From: a virus
Reading direction: 5' to 3' (one strand)
Length of the DNA: 25,184 nucleotides
IMG/VR virus record: IMGVR_UViG_3300027901_000377
Location: 1-25,184 of that record
Shown: in pieces, positions 1 to 7,374 of the stretch
Layout: each line of letters opens with the position of its first letter
Numbering within the stretch: the stretch's first letter is position 1
Notes under the pieces: model-generated
Seen by the model: only the letters and a program-made list of their open reading frames with translations
Told to the model about the DNA's origin: nothing
The model's database searches: none
Position numbers and translations under genes: made by a program

Positions 1-344
1 TTTGTGTAAGGGTAGGAACAACTGACCATACAAGAGTAGAAGTCGGAGGCAATTCTACCAGACGAGAGGCACAGGTATTAATAGACATATTTGCTTCCAA
101 TGATGGGCAACGCTTAGACCTAAAAGATTACATCATTGAGAAGCTTAAATCAGGTTTACTATATTATGAATATGTGATAACCAACGGAGAGATACAATCT
201 AAAACTCAAAACGGTAGAATTACAGTCTTGACAATGGAAGACGCACCTATAAATTTTGATGTAGACAAAAATGCTTTAGATGTCCATGATAGGTTCAGAC
301 ATCTCTTGACAATTACCGTCAGTATAGGACAGGTGGAAGCATAA
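1..344 (+). CDS. Tail terminator-like protein, C-terminal part (5' truncated)
   Basis: The frame is open from the window edge (first full codon at base 3) to a TAA at 342-344, giving about 113 residues of a C-terminal part. The protein is mixed alpha/beta. A segment reading LDLKDYIIEKLKSG is followed by beta strands (RITVLTMEDA) and a final strand LTITVSIGQVEA. This profile and the position just before the tail tube gene match tail terminator or tail-completion proteins, which cap the tail and join it to the head. That assignment rests mainly on gene order, not on a diagnostic motif. The stop overlaps the next start as TAATG, so the two genes are probably translationally coupled. It could also be another head-tail connector protein. 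Confidence 0.5.
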   Translation, partial: CVRVGTTDHTRVEVGGNSTRREAQVLIDIFASNDGQRLDLKDYIIEKLKSGLLYYEYVITNGEIQSKTQNGRITVLTMEDAPINFDVDKNALDVHDRFRHLLTITVSIGQVEA

Positions 345-649
345 TGAAAGTACAATTAGAATTAATGACAAAATGGTATTTCTTTATTCCTACTATTATA
401 GGAGCTATTTCTTTACTATGGAGCGTCTTTAATTTTATCGTAGGTCGTGCAGTTGCCAACAAAATAGTATCTAATGACTTGAAACATTTAACTGACGACG
501 TGGACGCAATCAAAGAAGGCGATAAGGAATTTAAGAAAGAAATAAAAGATGATATACACTCTATAAAATTAGGGATTTCACGTATCGAAAAGAAACAAAT
601 CAAGAGAGACGCTATATGTGATGAGCGTCATAAACTAGATAAAAAGTAA
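344..649 (+). CDS. Small membrane-anchored coiled-coil protein
   Basis: This 101-residue protein has one hydrophobic segment at about residues 12-35 (FFIPTIIGAISLLWSVFNFI). A strongly charged helical region follows, with heptad-like spacing at about 45-92 (DDVDAIKEGDKEFKKEIKDD, then IHSIKLGISRIEKKQIKR). It has no signal-peptide cleavage site that I can see and no catalytic motif. Single-membrane-span plus coiled-coil proteins of this size occur in phages as holin-like or lysis-accessory proteins (the XhlA type has the reverse order), but its place inside the tail operon also allows a tail-assembly or envelope-contact role. It starts in a TAATG overlap with the gene upstream. I do not recognise a specific family. 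Confidence 0.6.
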   Translation: MKVQLELMTKWYFFIPTIIGAISLLWSVFNFIVGRAVANKIVSNDLKHLTDDVDAIKEGDKEFKKEIKDDIHSIKLGISRIEKKQIKRDAICDERHKLDKK

Positions 650-681
650 GGTTGACCCAATAGTAAGGGAAAATTGATAGA

Positions 682-708
682 TTAGTTTTCTATAGGAGAG
701 AAAACTAA
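682..708 (+). promoter_or_regulatory. Leader hairpin upstream of the tail tube gene
   Basis: A perfect 10-bp inverted repeat (TTAGTTTTCT at 682-691 and AGAAAACTAA at 699-708) encloses the 7-base loop ATAGGAG. It lies 28 bases before the tail tube start, and a separate strong ribosome binding site (AAAGGAGG, about 721-728) follows it. It has no U-tract, so it is not an ordinary terminator. Likely roles are mRNA end protection, processing, or a protein-binding operator for a highly expressed structural gene. Confidence 0.55.
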
Positions 709-735
709 CGAACAAAGTTCAAAGGAGGAACTAAA

Positions 736-1977
736 ATGGCTTTAATACACAGTTCAGGTTATAAACCTAGAATTTTCCCGATTAACGGAGATGTGGCTGA
801 TGCGGAGATAGACCGAGCACAGTCAATTGACCCGACAGTTGCCCTAAATAGGGAAGAGATTAATGAGATTGGTAGACAAGATGCGGTAGGCTATAATCAA
901 ACTAGCCCTACAGTTACTTACAGATTAACTCAGTTTGAATATGGTTCAATCGAGTTTTGGCAGAAGATAGTAAATACTACAACTAAGGGTGCAAATGGAG
1001 AGGATGAAATCACACTTGGCGATTTCAAAACTCCATATTTTGATATATGCGGTTATCTTGAAGATGATGATGGTACTTTCAAAGGCACAGTCCAGTATCC
1101 TGCACTTAGAACTGCTGGATTTTCGATAACTATTTCCGACCCACAGGCTATTATAGAGAGAAGTTTTGATTTCGTTGGAGAATCTGCAAAGATTTGGCAA
1201 GGTACTAACAAATATTTCATTTATAATAGACATGAAGCTGGTTCTGGTGGAGATAATGAAATAGACCTTAGTGCTAAACTTCCTGCTGAGAATCCTAATG
1301 AATCTGGTAAGTATATCGAGAGAGTAATTAGAGTTCGCAGTGGAGTATCTACCGAATTAGTAGATGGTACAGATTTCAGTTACAGTGACGGTACTAAGGT
1401 ACTCACGATAACCAGTATACAGACTAGTGACGTTATAAAGACGTATTACACGTCTGCAACCGCTCCTGATACGATATTCTCAGAAAATGATTCGGATGTC
1501 CCTGCATTGTTAGGGGACTCAGTTTCAATATATCTCTATATTCCTGCCAGTGGAAAACCTGGTTCAAGTGATTACGTCTACAGGTTACAGAGCGTAACAA
1601 TAGACGTGGCTTTTGATAGAGAGGATATTAGGGAAATAGGAAACAAAGACGTTGTTGCTAGAGGCGTAACGGATAACACTGTTACGGTCACGTTGGGAAG
1701 AATCCTCGAATCTCACACGATAGAGGAAGTCCTGGCTGGACAGAGTGCTGACTATGGATTGATAGACGTTGAGCAGTTTTCAGATGATATTGCGTTGATA
1801 GTCAAGATATTCTCTGACAACACGAAGGGCACATTTAAATATGGGTTCAAAGCTACAGGGTTAACACCAAACGAAATTAGACTTGGACAAACTGTTCAGG
1901 AATATGCTACTGCGGATGATACTCTCGAAGGAGAGAATTTAATTATCAGTGCTGACACGTCCAAACTTGGTATATAA
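736..1977 (+). CDS. Major tail tube protein
   Basis: A 413-residue beta-rich protein with no enzyme motif, preceded by AAAGGAGG. It appears to contain two related tube-type domains. The motif NREEINEIGRQDAV at residues 38-51 recurs as DREDIREIGNKDVV at 294-307, each followed by alternating beta strands (TVTYRLTQFE; TVTVTLGRIL). Between them, about residues 190-260 look like an Ig-like insert ending in a TYYTS strand. The last 50 residues (TGLTPNEIRLG, then the end of the chain) resemble the closing beta strands of tail tube proteins. Position fits: after the terminator-like gene and before the tail chaperones and tape measure gene. Its G+C is visibly higher than the rest of the window (25 of 60 bases at 1501-1560), as is often seen for strongly expressed virion genes. 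A large decoration protein is the main alternative. Confidence 0.65.
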   Translation: MALIHSSGYKPRIFPINGDVADAEIDRAQSIDPTVALNREEINEIGRQDAVGYNQTSPTVTYRLTQFEYGSIEFWQKIVNTTTKGANGEDEITLGDFKTPYFDICGYLEDDDGTFKGTVQYPALRTAGFSITISDPQAIIERSFDFVGESAKIWQGTNKYFIYNRHEAGSGGDNEIDLSAKLPAENPNESGKYIERVIRVRSGVSTELVDGTDFSYSDGTKVLTITSIQTSDVIKTYYTSATAPDTIFSENDSDVPALLGDSVSIYLYIPASGKPGSSDYVYRLQSVTIDVAFDREDIREIGNKDVVARGVTDNTVTVTLGRILESHTIEEVLAGQSADYGLIDVEQFSDDIALIVKIFSDNTKGTFKYGFKATGLTPNEIRLGQTVQEYATADDTLEGENLIISADTSKLGI

Positions 1978-1987
1978 GTTAAAATAA

Positions 1988-2010
1988 AGGGGAGGGCAAC
2001 TCCCTCCCCT
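1988..2010 (+). terminator. G/C-rich hairpin after the tail tube gene
   Basis: A 9-bp stem (AGGGGAGGG at 1988-1996 with CCCTCCCCT at 2002-2010) and a 5-base loop CAACT lie 10 bases after the tail tube stop. No run of U follows on the plus strand, so it is a poor intrinsic terminator. It is better read as a 3'-end stabiliser or partial attenuator that separates abundant tail tube mRNA from the less needed genes downstream. Confidence 0.55.
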
Positions 2011-2035
2011 ACCATATAGTAAGGAAAAGTAAGAT

Positions 2036-2260
2036 ATGAATAAAGAAAAAATATATAATATTATAGACAGTGAGACACGTCGCTTGGTTGGGGTATTGTG
2101 TAAACGTGTAGAAGTTTTAGATAAAGAAGGAGTATTGTCTCCCAATTTATATAAATCTTTGGCAAAAGAAATTGTATATGAGCATAGTCGTAATCTAAAA
2201 AATCTTTTAGATATACAATCGCAATTATTTAAACTTGAATTTAAAACCAGGCAGGAGTAG
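2036..2260 (+). CDS. Small helical protein of unknown function
   Basis: The 74-residue product is predicted to be almost wholly alpha-helical and charged (for example RRLVGVLCKRVEVLDKEGVL and LKNLLDIQSQLFKLEF). It has no membrane span and no cysteine pair. An AAGGAAAAG site about 6 bases before the ATG supports the start. It sits between the tail tube gene and the tail assembly chaperone gene, where phages often carry small tail-assembly factors, but I do not recognise the family. The stop falls inside the left part of the hairpin at 2245-2267. Confidence 0.6.
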   Translation: MNKEKIYNIIDSETRRLVGVLCKRVEVLDKEGVLSPNLYKSLAKEIVYEHSRNLKNLLDIQSQLFKLEFKTRQE

Positions 2261-2273
2261 TCTGGTTATTTTT
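2245..2273 (+). terminator. Weak intrinsic terminator or attenuator
   Basis: AACCAG (2245-2250) pairs with CTGGTT (2262-2267) around an 11-base loop, and ATTTTTT follows at once. The stem is only 6 bp, so read-through into the chaperone genes is expected. It overlaps the stop of the small gene before it. It may lower the level of chaperone and tape measure mRNA relative to tail tube. Confidence 0.4.
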
Positions 2274-2294
2274 TATTAACGTAAGGAGAATAAA

Positions 2295-2954
2295 ATGAAT
2301 AAAGAAGAACGTAAGAACTTGGCAAAAAAACAGTTAGAAGTTTTAAATGAGATAGAACAAAATATGACTATGGGGCATGTAATTAAAAATAATACTATTG
2401 AATTTAAATCTGGCGAGAAACAATATAGAGTTAGAAAACCTAATTTTGTAGAACGTCAAAATATCTTAGATTTTCAAAGAAAGATGTACCTAGAATTAAT
2501 TAAAGACGATACTATGCTTTTTAGAAAACAGTGGGTTGACCTTTACCAGAAAAAAGGTATTGATATAGCTAAGATGGAAGCCGAAATGAAAAATATGCAA
2601 GCAGAGATTGAAGCCTTATTGCTGAAACTTGTAAAAATAGAAGATATAAAAGTAATTGGAAATATCCGTAAAGATATAATCGATTTACGTAGAAAGATGT
2701 GGGATATTAATGTAGAGAGAACAGATTTGCTTCAACATTCAATAGAAGACCAATTATTACTTAGAGTTAATAGTTATACTACTTATTTGGTTCTAGAAGT
2801 TAAAGATAAAAATACTTGGAAAAAGCATTTTGAAAATTATAACGATTTCCAGAACTGTATTGATGACGATTTAATGACAAAAACGTTTAATTATATTAGT
2901 AGTTTAATATATGGGGGATTTGATGAATCTACGAATTCTGAGAAATCTAGCTAA
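2295..2954 (+). CDS. Tail assembly chaperone, upstream frame (gpG-like)
   Basis: The 219-residue protein is soluble and mostly helical. An N-terminal beta-containing part (residues about 25-50, ending KQYRVRKPNFVERQ) leads into long charged helices (about 90-165). It has no catalytic motif. It starts after AAGGAG and ends 44 bases inside the next frame. Two overlapping frames directly before a tape measure gene are the signature of the gpG/gpGT tail chaperones of lambda-like and Mu-like phages, where a programmed frameshift makes a small amount of the long form that coats the tape measure protein. Family assignment is by this context and the helical character. At 219 residues it is longer than many gpG proteins. 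An independent cytoplasmic assembly factor is the alternative. Confidence 0.6.
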   Translation: MNKEERKNLAKKQLEVLNEIEQNMTMGHVIKNNTIEFKSGEKQYRVRKPNFVERQNILDFQRKMYLELIKDDTMLFRKQWVDLYQKKGIDIAKMEAEMKNMQAEIEALLLKLVKIEDIKVIGNIRKDIIDLRRKMWDINVERTDLLQHSIEDQLLLRVNSYTTYLVLEVKDKNTWKKHFENYNDFQNCIDDDLMTKTFNYISSLIYGGFDESTNSEKSS

Positions 2955-4326
2955 GTCAGATAGATGGCAAATAATTTATAATAGAGCAAAGGAACTAGGT
3001 ACTATAAAATTATTTGATAATGATAGCGATTTAACTAAAGCTCAAATATTATTTTTATATTATTTAGAACTTTATTCTAGTTTATATAGAGATTTAGCTT
3101 CGCATGAGCCTTATATCAGTGAAGCGGTTATTGATGATGAAATAAGATGTTATGATGAAAAAACAGAAATTCTTACCGACCAGGGTTGGAAATATTTTAA
3201 AGATTTAGATAGAACAGAAAAAGTAGCTACATTAAATCCTGAGAACGATATTATAAAGTATCAAAAACCTATTAAATATATTGATTATAGTTATAATGGA
3301 GAAATGTTCAAATTAAAAACTAAACAATTTGATTTAGTAACTACTCCGAATCATAGTCATTTTGTAGGAATAAATGTAGATAAAAAATTGAGATGGACAT
3401 TTAAAAAATCTTTTGAAATTTTTAACAATTTTTGGTTAGTATTTAAGAATACAGGATTATGGAAAGGACAGTATCAAAGATATTTTACTTTAGATAGTGT
3501 GACTAAAAAATTGTTAGTTCCTAATAGATGGTATAAAAATTTATGGTTTAAATTTGATAAAAAAACAAACTTTATTAAGATTAAAATGGAAGATTGGTTA
3601 GAATTTTTAGGATGGTATTTAAGTGAAGGAAGTTATTCGTGCCCTTCAAAGGGCAATTATAGATTGAGAATTGCACAATCAAAAAGAGCAAATCCTAAAA
3701 AATATATTATAATTTATAATTTATTGACACGATTACCCTGGAAATTTCAGAGCTATGATAAAGAATTTTGTTTAGCTTCTAAACAATTATATAAATATCT
3801 TAAGCAATTTGGAAAAGCAAGGGATAAATTCGTTCCTAAATTTATTAAAAATTTAAATCCTCAAATGATAAGAATTTTTTTAAATTCATATAAACTAGGA
3901 GACGGATGCAAAAAAAGTAAAAATAGTTTTTATATAGACACATCTTCAGTAAGAATGAAAGACGATTTGATGGAACTTGGTATAAAAGCAGGTTTTTGTG
4001 TTCATTCTTGTAAAAATAAGAGATATAATACTTGGAGTATTACTTTTTTAAAAAAATATAAGAACTATTGGAAAATCAAAGGCAAAAAAGCACAATGGAT
4101 AAAATATAAGGGAAGAGTATATGATATATTAGTTCCTAAATATCATATTTTATTAGTTAGACGAAATGGGAAAGTAATATGGTCAGGAAATTGCGATGCT
4201 TATATATTTTGGAGAAGTAAACAAAAATATAAAGAGGAAAAAGAAAAATCTAATAAATCAAGAAAAGGTAGAAAAGTAGACACTAAAACTAATATTCCTC
4301 ATATGGTATTCCATAGGAAAAAATGA
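2911..4326 (+). CDS. Tail assembly chaperone, downstream frame (gpT-like), split by an intein
   Basis: The 471-residue frame consists of an N-extein (residues 1-79), a 348-residue intein (80-427) and a 44-residue C-extein (428-471). After splicing the host protein would be about 123 residues. It is helical, with an acidic patch YISEAVIDDEIR just before the junction and a very basic C-terminus (KYKEEKEKSNKSRKGRK). It overlaps the preceding gene by 44 bases and ends 50 bases before the tape measure gene, which fits the second half of a frameshifted tail chaperone. If translated alone it could begin at ATG 2911, which has no good ribosome site, or at ATG 2923 (MNLRIL), which has GGGGG five bases upstream. 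The chaperone role is inferred from context. The intein is certain from sequence. Confidence 0.6.
   Translation: MGDLMNLRILRNLAKSDRWQIIYNRAKELGTIKLFDNDSDLTKAQILFLYYLELYSSLYRDLASHEPYISEAVIDDEIRCYDEKTEILTDQGWKYFKDLDRTEKVATLNPENDIIKYQKPIKYIDYSYNGEMFKLKTKQFDLVTTPNHSHFVGINVDKKLRWTFKKSFEIFNNFWLVFKNTGLWKGQYQRYFTLDSVTKKLLVPNRWYKNLWFKFDKKTNFIKIKMEDWLEFLGWYLSEGSYSCPSKGNYRLRIAQSKRANPKKYIIIYNLLTRLPWKFQSYDKEFCLASKQLYKYLKQFGKARDKFVPKFIKNLNPQMIRIFLNSYKLGDGCKKSKNSFYIDTSSVRMKDDLMELGIKAGFCVHSCKNKRYNTWSITFLKKYKNYWKIKGKKAQWIKYKGRVYDILVPKYHILLVRRNGKVIWSGNCDAYIFWRSKQKYKEEKEKSNKSRKGRKVDTKTNIPHMVFHRKK
2913..2918 (+). promoter_or_regulatory. Candidate programmed frameshift site (GGGGGA)
   Basis: The upstream chaperone frame reads TAT GGG GGA TTT here, and the downstream frame reads GGG GAT TTG. 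A +1 slip of tRNA-Gly on the run of five G, or a -2 slip of the kind used by Mu tail genes, would join the two frames. The downstream frame is closed by a TAA at 2905-2907, so any shift must occur between about 2908 and 2954, and the G-run is the only slippery stretch there. Confidence 0.45.
3148..4191 (+). mobile_element. Intein with LAGLIDADG homing endonuclease
   Basis: The element begins with Cys1 (CYDEKTEILTDQG, splicing block A) and has block B TPNH at intein residues 66-69. It ends with block F/G VYDILVPKYH ... VIWSGN, followed by Cys+1 of the C-extein. These are the residues needed for protein splicing: Cys1, the block B Thr and His, terminal Asn348 and Cys+1. The penultimate residue is Gly, not the commoner His, as seen in some functional inteins. 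Two LAGLIDADG motifs, LGWYLSEG (intein 154-161, acidic E160) and LNSYKLGDG (245-253, D252), show an intact two-motif DNA endonuclease that would cut inteinless alleles. The reading frame is continuous with both exteins. Its A+T content is very high (13 of 60 G+C at 3481-3540). Confidence 0.93.
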
Positions 4327-4376
4327 GAATAATAAATATTAATAAAAAAAGATTAGAACGAATAGGAGTGATTTAA

Positions 4377-6911
4377 ATGGCAACAGAGGCGAGGTCTTAC
4401 CTTATTAGCTTCCTAGCCACATTAAAAGGCGATAAGGCTGTAATTAGTGGTTTACGTGGTATGGAAAGAGAGATAAGCAAAACCAGAAAAACTATGGGAG
4501 TAACTACTAAAACTACACAAAGTTTTGGTACTGTAATTGGAAATCTTACTAAACGTGCCTTATTAACAATTCCTGTGTGGTTATTGTTACGTAGCGTTTT
4601 TATGGGACTTATACGTACCGTAGGTGATGTAATAAGGTCAAATCTACAATTAGAAGAACAAATGGCTCGAATCCGTACAGTTATGCACGGTACATCTCAG
4701 GAAATAGATAGAGATATGATTTTAGTTAAAAGTGCTATACTTGATATGGCAGTAAAATCTAGAATAAGTCTTAAAGACCTAGCAGAAGGATTTTACTTTT
4801 TAAGAACCTCTAATTTAAGTACCAAGCAAGCCTTAGATGCTTTTACACCTGCTGTTAATCTTGCCATAGGAACAGGAAATTCTCTAAAAGAAACTACTAG
4901 AGCTTTAGCTGGTATTTTTAATACGATGGGTAAATCTATAACGGAAACTATGACAGATGCTGAAGCATTTACTAGAATTGCAGACGTTCTAGCCTTTACA
5001 TATGCAACACAGGATGTTCAGTTATCAGAATTAATTGCTAGTTATTCTAAATTTGCTCCTTACGTTTCAGGACTAGACGATAGTTTTGTAGACGTTGTAA
5101 CAACTTTGGGTTTTTTAAATACTCGTTTATTAAAAGCAGGAAGAGCAGGAAGATTAACAGGTCGTGCTATTGTGCAATTAAGTAAAAATGCAGGAAAATT
5201 AGCAGAAATTTTTGGGATAACTTTTGACTCTACAAAACCTATAAATTTTGTTCAAACATTAAAACAAATTCATAGTGCAATGAATACAGGAACTAAATTA
5301 ACAGAAAAACAGAGTAGAGCCATTCAACAAGTTTTTGCTACTAGAGGGGCAATTTCTATTCAATTATTATTAGATAGTTTTAAAGAATGGAATGAAGCTT
5401 TAGAATTCGCAGGGGAAAATGCGGAGGGTTTTGCTAAACGGATGGAAGAAATTAGAATGGGAACAGTTACAGCCCAAGCTGAAAGATTTAAAAACATATT
5501 AGCAGTTTTAGGCAATGAATTTATGACAGGTATTACAGGAGGTCAAGGATTTGTAGAAACTTTAAGAATTATAAATGATTGGTTAGTAACTTTACGTCCT
5601 AATATAAGAGCAATGGGAGATATGATTGGATTTGCCAGTGCTAAAATGGGAGAATTATCAGTTTTTACGGAAGAATTAGCAAAAAGAGATTTTTGGGGAG
5701 GATTAACAAGAATAGATGAAAAAGGAAATGCAGAATCTCTTCTTGACGCTATAAAAGAAATTCGAGAAAATGTAGGTAATCTTACTTTAGAAGAATATAT
5801 ACAGCAACAAGATAAAGCAGTTGAAAAAGCAGAAGAAGAAAATAAACAAAGAGAAAAATTAACAAAAACCACTCAAGATTTAGAAGGGTTAGAAAAAGTT
5901 AGAACTAATGAATTAGCTAAACAAAAAGAAGTTATAAATTCTCAAGTCAAAATAATGAAAATTATGGGAGCACACGAAAAGGATATAGCTAAATTTAAAC
6001 TAGAACAGTTGGATATATTGTCCGAATATATGACTTTAGAAGAAGAAGAAGTTGAAAGATTAAAACTTCAAAATGCTCTTTTAGAGACACAAACTAGATA
6101 TAGACAGGATATGTTAGATACTGTTAGAGATACTGCGTTAAATATATTAAAAGTTATGGGAGCTTCAGAATCTCAAATATTAGAGCTTAAAATTAGACAA
6201 TTGCAACTTGATAAAGAAAGTATAGGACAAGCCCAATTCATGCTACAACTTACAAAATTACGACATCAACAGCAATTGGCTTTATTACAAGAAAAACAGA
6301 AAGAACTCCAAACAGCAACAAGTTTATATCAACAATATAAACAAGCAGACGAATTTGAACGTACACGACTTCGCAGATTAATGGAACTAAGACAATTATC
6401 TCCAGAGGAATTGGCTAAACGTTACAAAGAAAATATGTTCGACCAGAGGATTATAGATGAATATTTTAGTCATTTTTCACAGCAAGGGCAACAGGCAATA
6501 GGAGAAATTATAAGACAAATGTTTGACTTGCCTATGCCTGCACAGGGAGGACTTGCAGAATTGCCTGCAGACCAGTTAAGAAACTTGTTAGGCAGTCCTG
6601 ACCTTACGACTCCATTTTGGGACAACTGGATGGTGCAAGCTAGAGAAAAACTTAACGAATTTAAACAGGAATGGGAAAGAGTTTTTGCTGGCGGTGGAGG
6701 ATTAGGAAACGTAGGACAAATCATACAAGATAGGATTGCGATTGACCAAAATGTAGATTTAGGAACTAAAATAGAAAACGTAGAAGTTAATCTACCTGAA
6801 AATGCTTTAGATAATGTTGCGGAACAAGCTGGAGAACAACTCAAGGAAGCATTACTTAGTAATGAAGAATTCCAGAAAAAGTTCATAGACCGTATCAGGA
6901 GATTGTTATAA
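4377..6911 (+). CDS. Tail tape measure protein (TP901 type)
   Basis: The 844-residue protein sets tail length and is expelled into the host at infection. Residues about 95-400 match the conserved TP901-family core: a helical region with DLAEGFYFLRTSNLS, NLAIGTGNSLKETTRALAG, TRIADVLAFTYAT and VTTLGFLN. A hydrophobic stretch lies at 61-79 (ALLTIPVWLLLRSVFMGLI). Residues about 470-670 are long charged coiled coil with a 64-residue tandem repeat (KIMGAHEKD at 528 and KVMGASESQ at 592). By the usual 0.15 nm per residue, the tail would be near 125 nm. An AGGAG site precedes the ATG. Placement after the overlapping chaperone frames is diagnostic. Confidence 0.93.
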   Translation: MATEARSYLISFLATLKGDKAVISGLRGMEREISKTRKTMGVTTKTTQSFGTVIGNLTKRALLTIPVWLLLRSVFMGLIRTVGDVIRSNLQLEEQMARIRTVMHGTSQEIDRDMILVKSAILDMAVKSRISLKDLAEGFYFLRTSNLSTKQALDAFTPAVNLAIGTGNSLKETTRALAGIFNTMGKSITETMTDAEAFTRIADVLAFTYATQDVQLSELIASYSKFAPYVSGLDDSFVDVVTTLGFLNTRLLKAGRAGRLTGRAIVQLSKNAGKLAEIFGITFDSTKPINFVQTLKQIHSAMNTGTKLTEKQSRAIQQVFATRGAISIQLLLDSFKEWNEALEFAGENAEGFAKRMEEIRMGTVTAQAERFKNILAVLGNEFMTGITGGQGFVETLRIINDWLVTLRPNIRAMGDMIGFASAKMGELSVFTEELAKRDFWGGLTRIDEKGNAESLLDAIKEIRENVGNLTLEEYIQQQDKAVEKAEEENKQREKLTKTTQDLEGLEKVRTNELAKQKEVINSQVKIMKIMGAHEKDIAKFKLEQLDILSEYMTLEEEEVERLKLQNALLETQTRYRQDMLDTVRDTALNILKVMGASESQILELKIRQLQLDKESIGQAQFMLQLTKLRHQQQLALLQEKQKELQTATSLYQQYKQADEFERTRLRRLMELRQLSPEELAKRYKENMFDQRIIDEYFSHFSQQGQQAIGEIIRQMFDLPMPAQGGLAELPADQLRNLLGSPDLTTPFWDNWMVQAREKLNEFKQEWERVFAGGGGLGNVGQIIQDRIAIDQNVDLGTKIENVEVNLPENALDNVAEQAGEQLKEALLSNEEFQKKFIDRIRRLL

Positions 6912-6923
6912 AGGAGAACTAGT

Positions 6924-7340
6924 ATGGCATATCAAAATTACACAGTAAAAATAAACTTTAATGACGGTACTAATGATTATGATTTACCTCATGTTTTTCA
7001 TGTAACTGACCCGAAAGAAGGTATGAAAGCCACAGTCATTAAAGGAACTAGAGGAGATGGTAGTATTGTTATCCCTGGAGGTAAATCTAGCCAAACAATT
7101 ACAGTTAGAGGTAATTTATTTGAAGGAGATGGATATGCTTCTTTAACAACTGCTATGGTTAATCTAAAAAGCAAAATTACCACTGACGTAGCTACCCTTA
7201 CAATGAAACATTTAGAAGGGGTTAGTTGGATAACAGATTGGACTTATACAGTCTGTAGGATAGACGAAGTACGCTTTCCTCGAAGTTTACGTACTGGAAA
7301 ACAAGAATATCAAGCTGAATTTTTAGTATTGGCTTACTAA
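6924..7340 (+). CDS. Distal tail (Dit)-like protein
   Basis: The 138-residue beta-rich protein starts 12 bases after the tape measure stop, with AAGGAG before its ATG. The core pattern, GTRGDGSIVIPGGKSSQTIT then a V-x-G-N strand and the helix LTTAMVNLKSKI, resembles the N-terminal barrel domain of distal tail proteins. In that domain a sandwich strand pair is followed by a helix and then closing strands (here YTVCRIDEVRF and EYQAEFLVLAY). Such proteins form a ring at the end of the tail tube to which the hub binds, and the gene position right after the tape measure agrees. It lacks the C-terminal galectin-like domain of larger Dit proteins. A tail tube-related baseplate ring protein is the other possibility. 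Confidence 0.6.
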   Translation: MAYQNYTVKINFNDGTNDYDLPHVFHVTDPKEGMKATVIKGTRGDGSIVIPGGKSSQTITVRGNLFEGDGYASLTTAMVNLKSKITTDVATLTMKHLEGVSWITDWTYTVCRIDEVRFPRSLRTGKQEYQAEFLVLAY

Positions 7341-7374
7341 AGATAATAATTAAAAACGGTAAAGGAGAAATACA

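Noticed and set aside
2245-2273. Hairpin as a frameshift-stimulating structure
   Set aside because: It is about 650 bases before the candidate slip site and is followed by six T, so it is better read as a weak terminator.
5543-5872. Long open frame on the opposite strand of the tape measure gene
   Set aside because: The protein is Ser/Pro/Phe-rich in the manner of a mirror frame of a coding gene, has no ribosome site and lies wholly within a certain gene. The same holds for the opposite-strand frames at 946-1233, 6470-6886 and 22543-22962.
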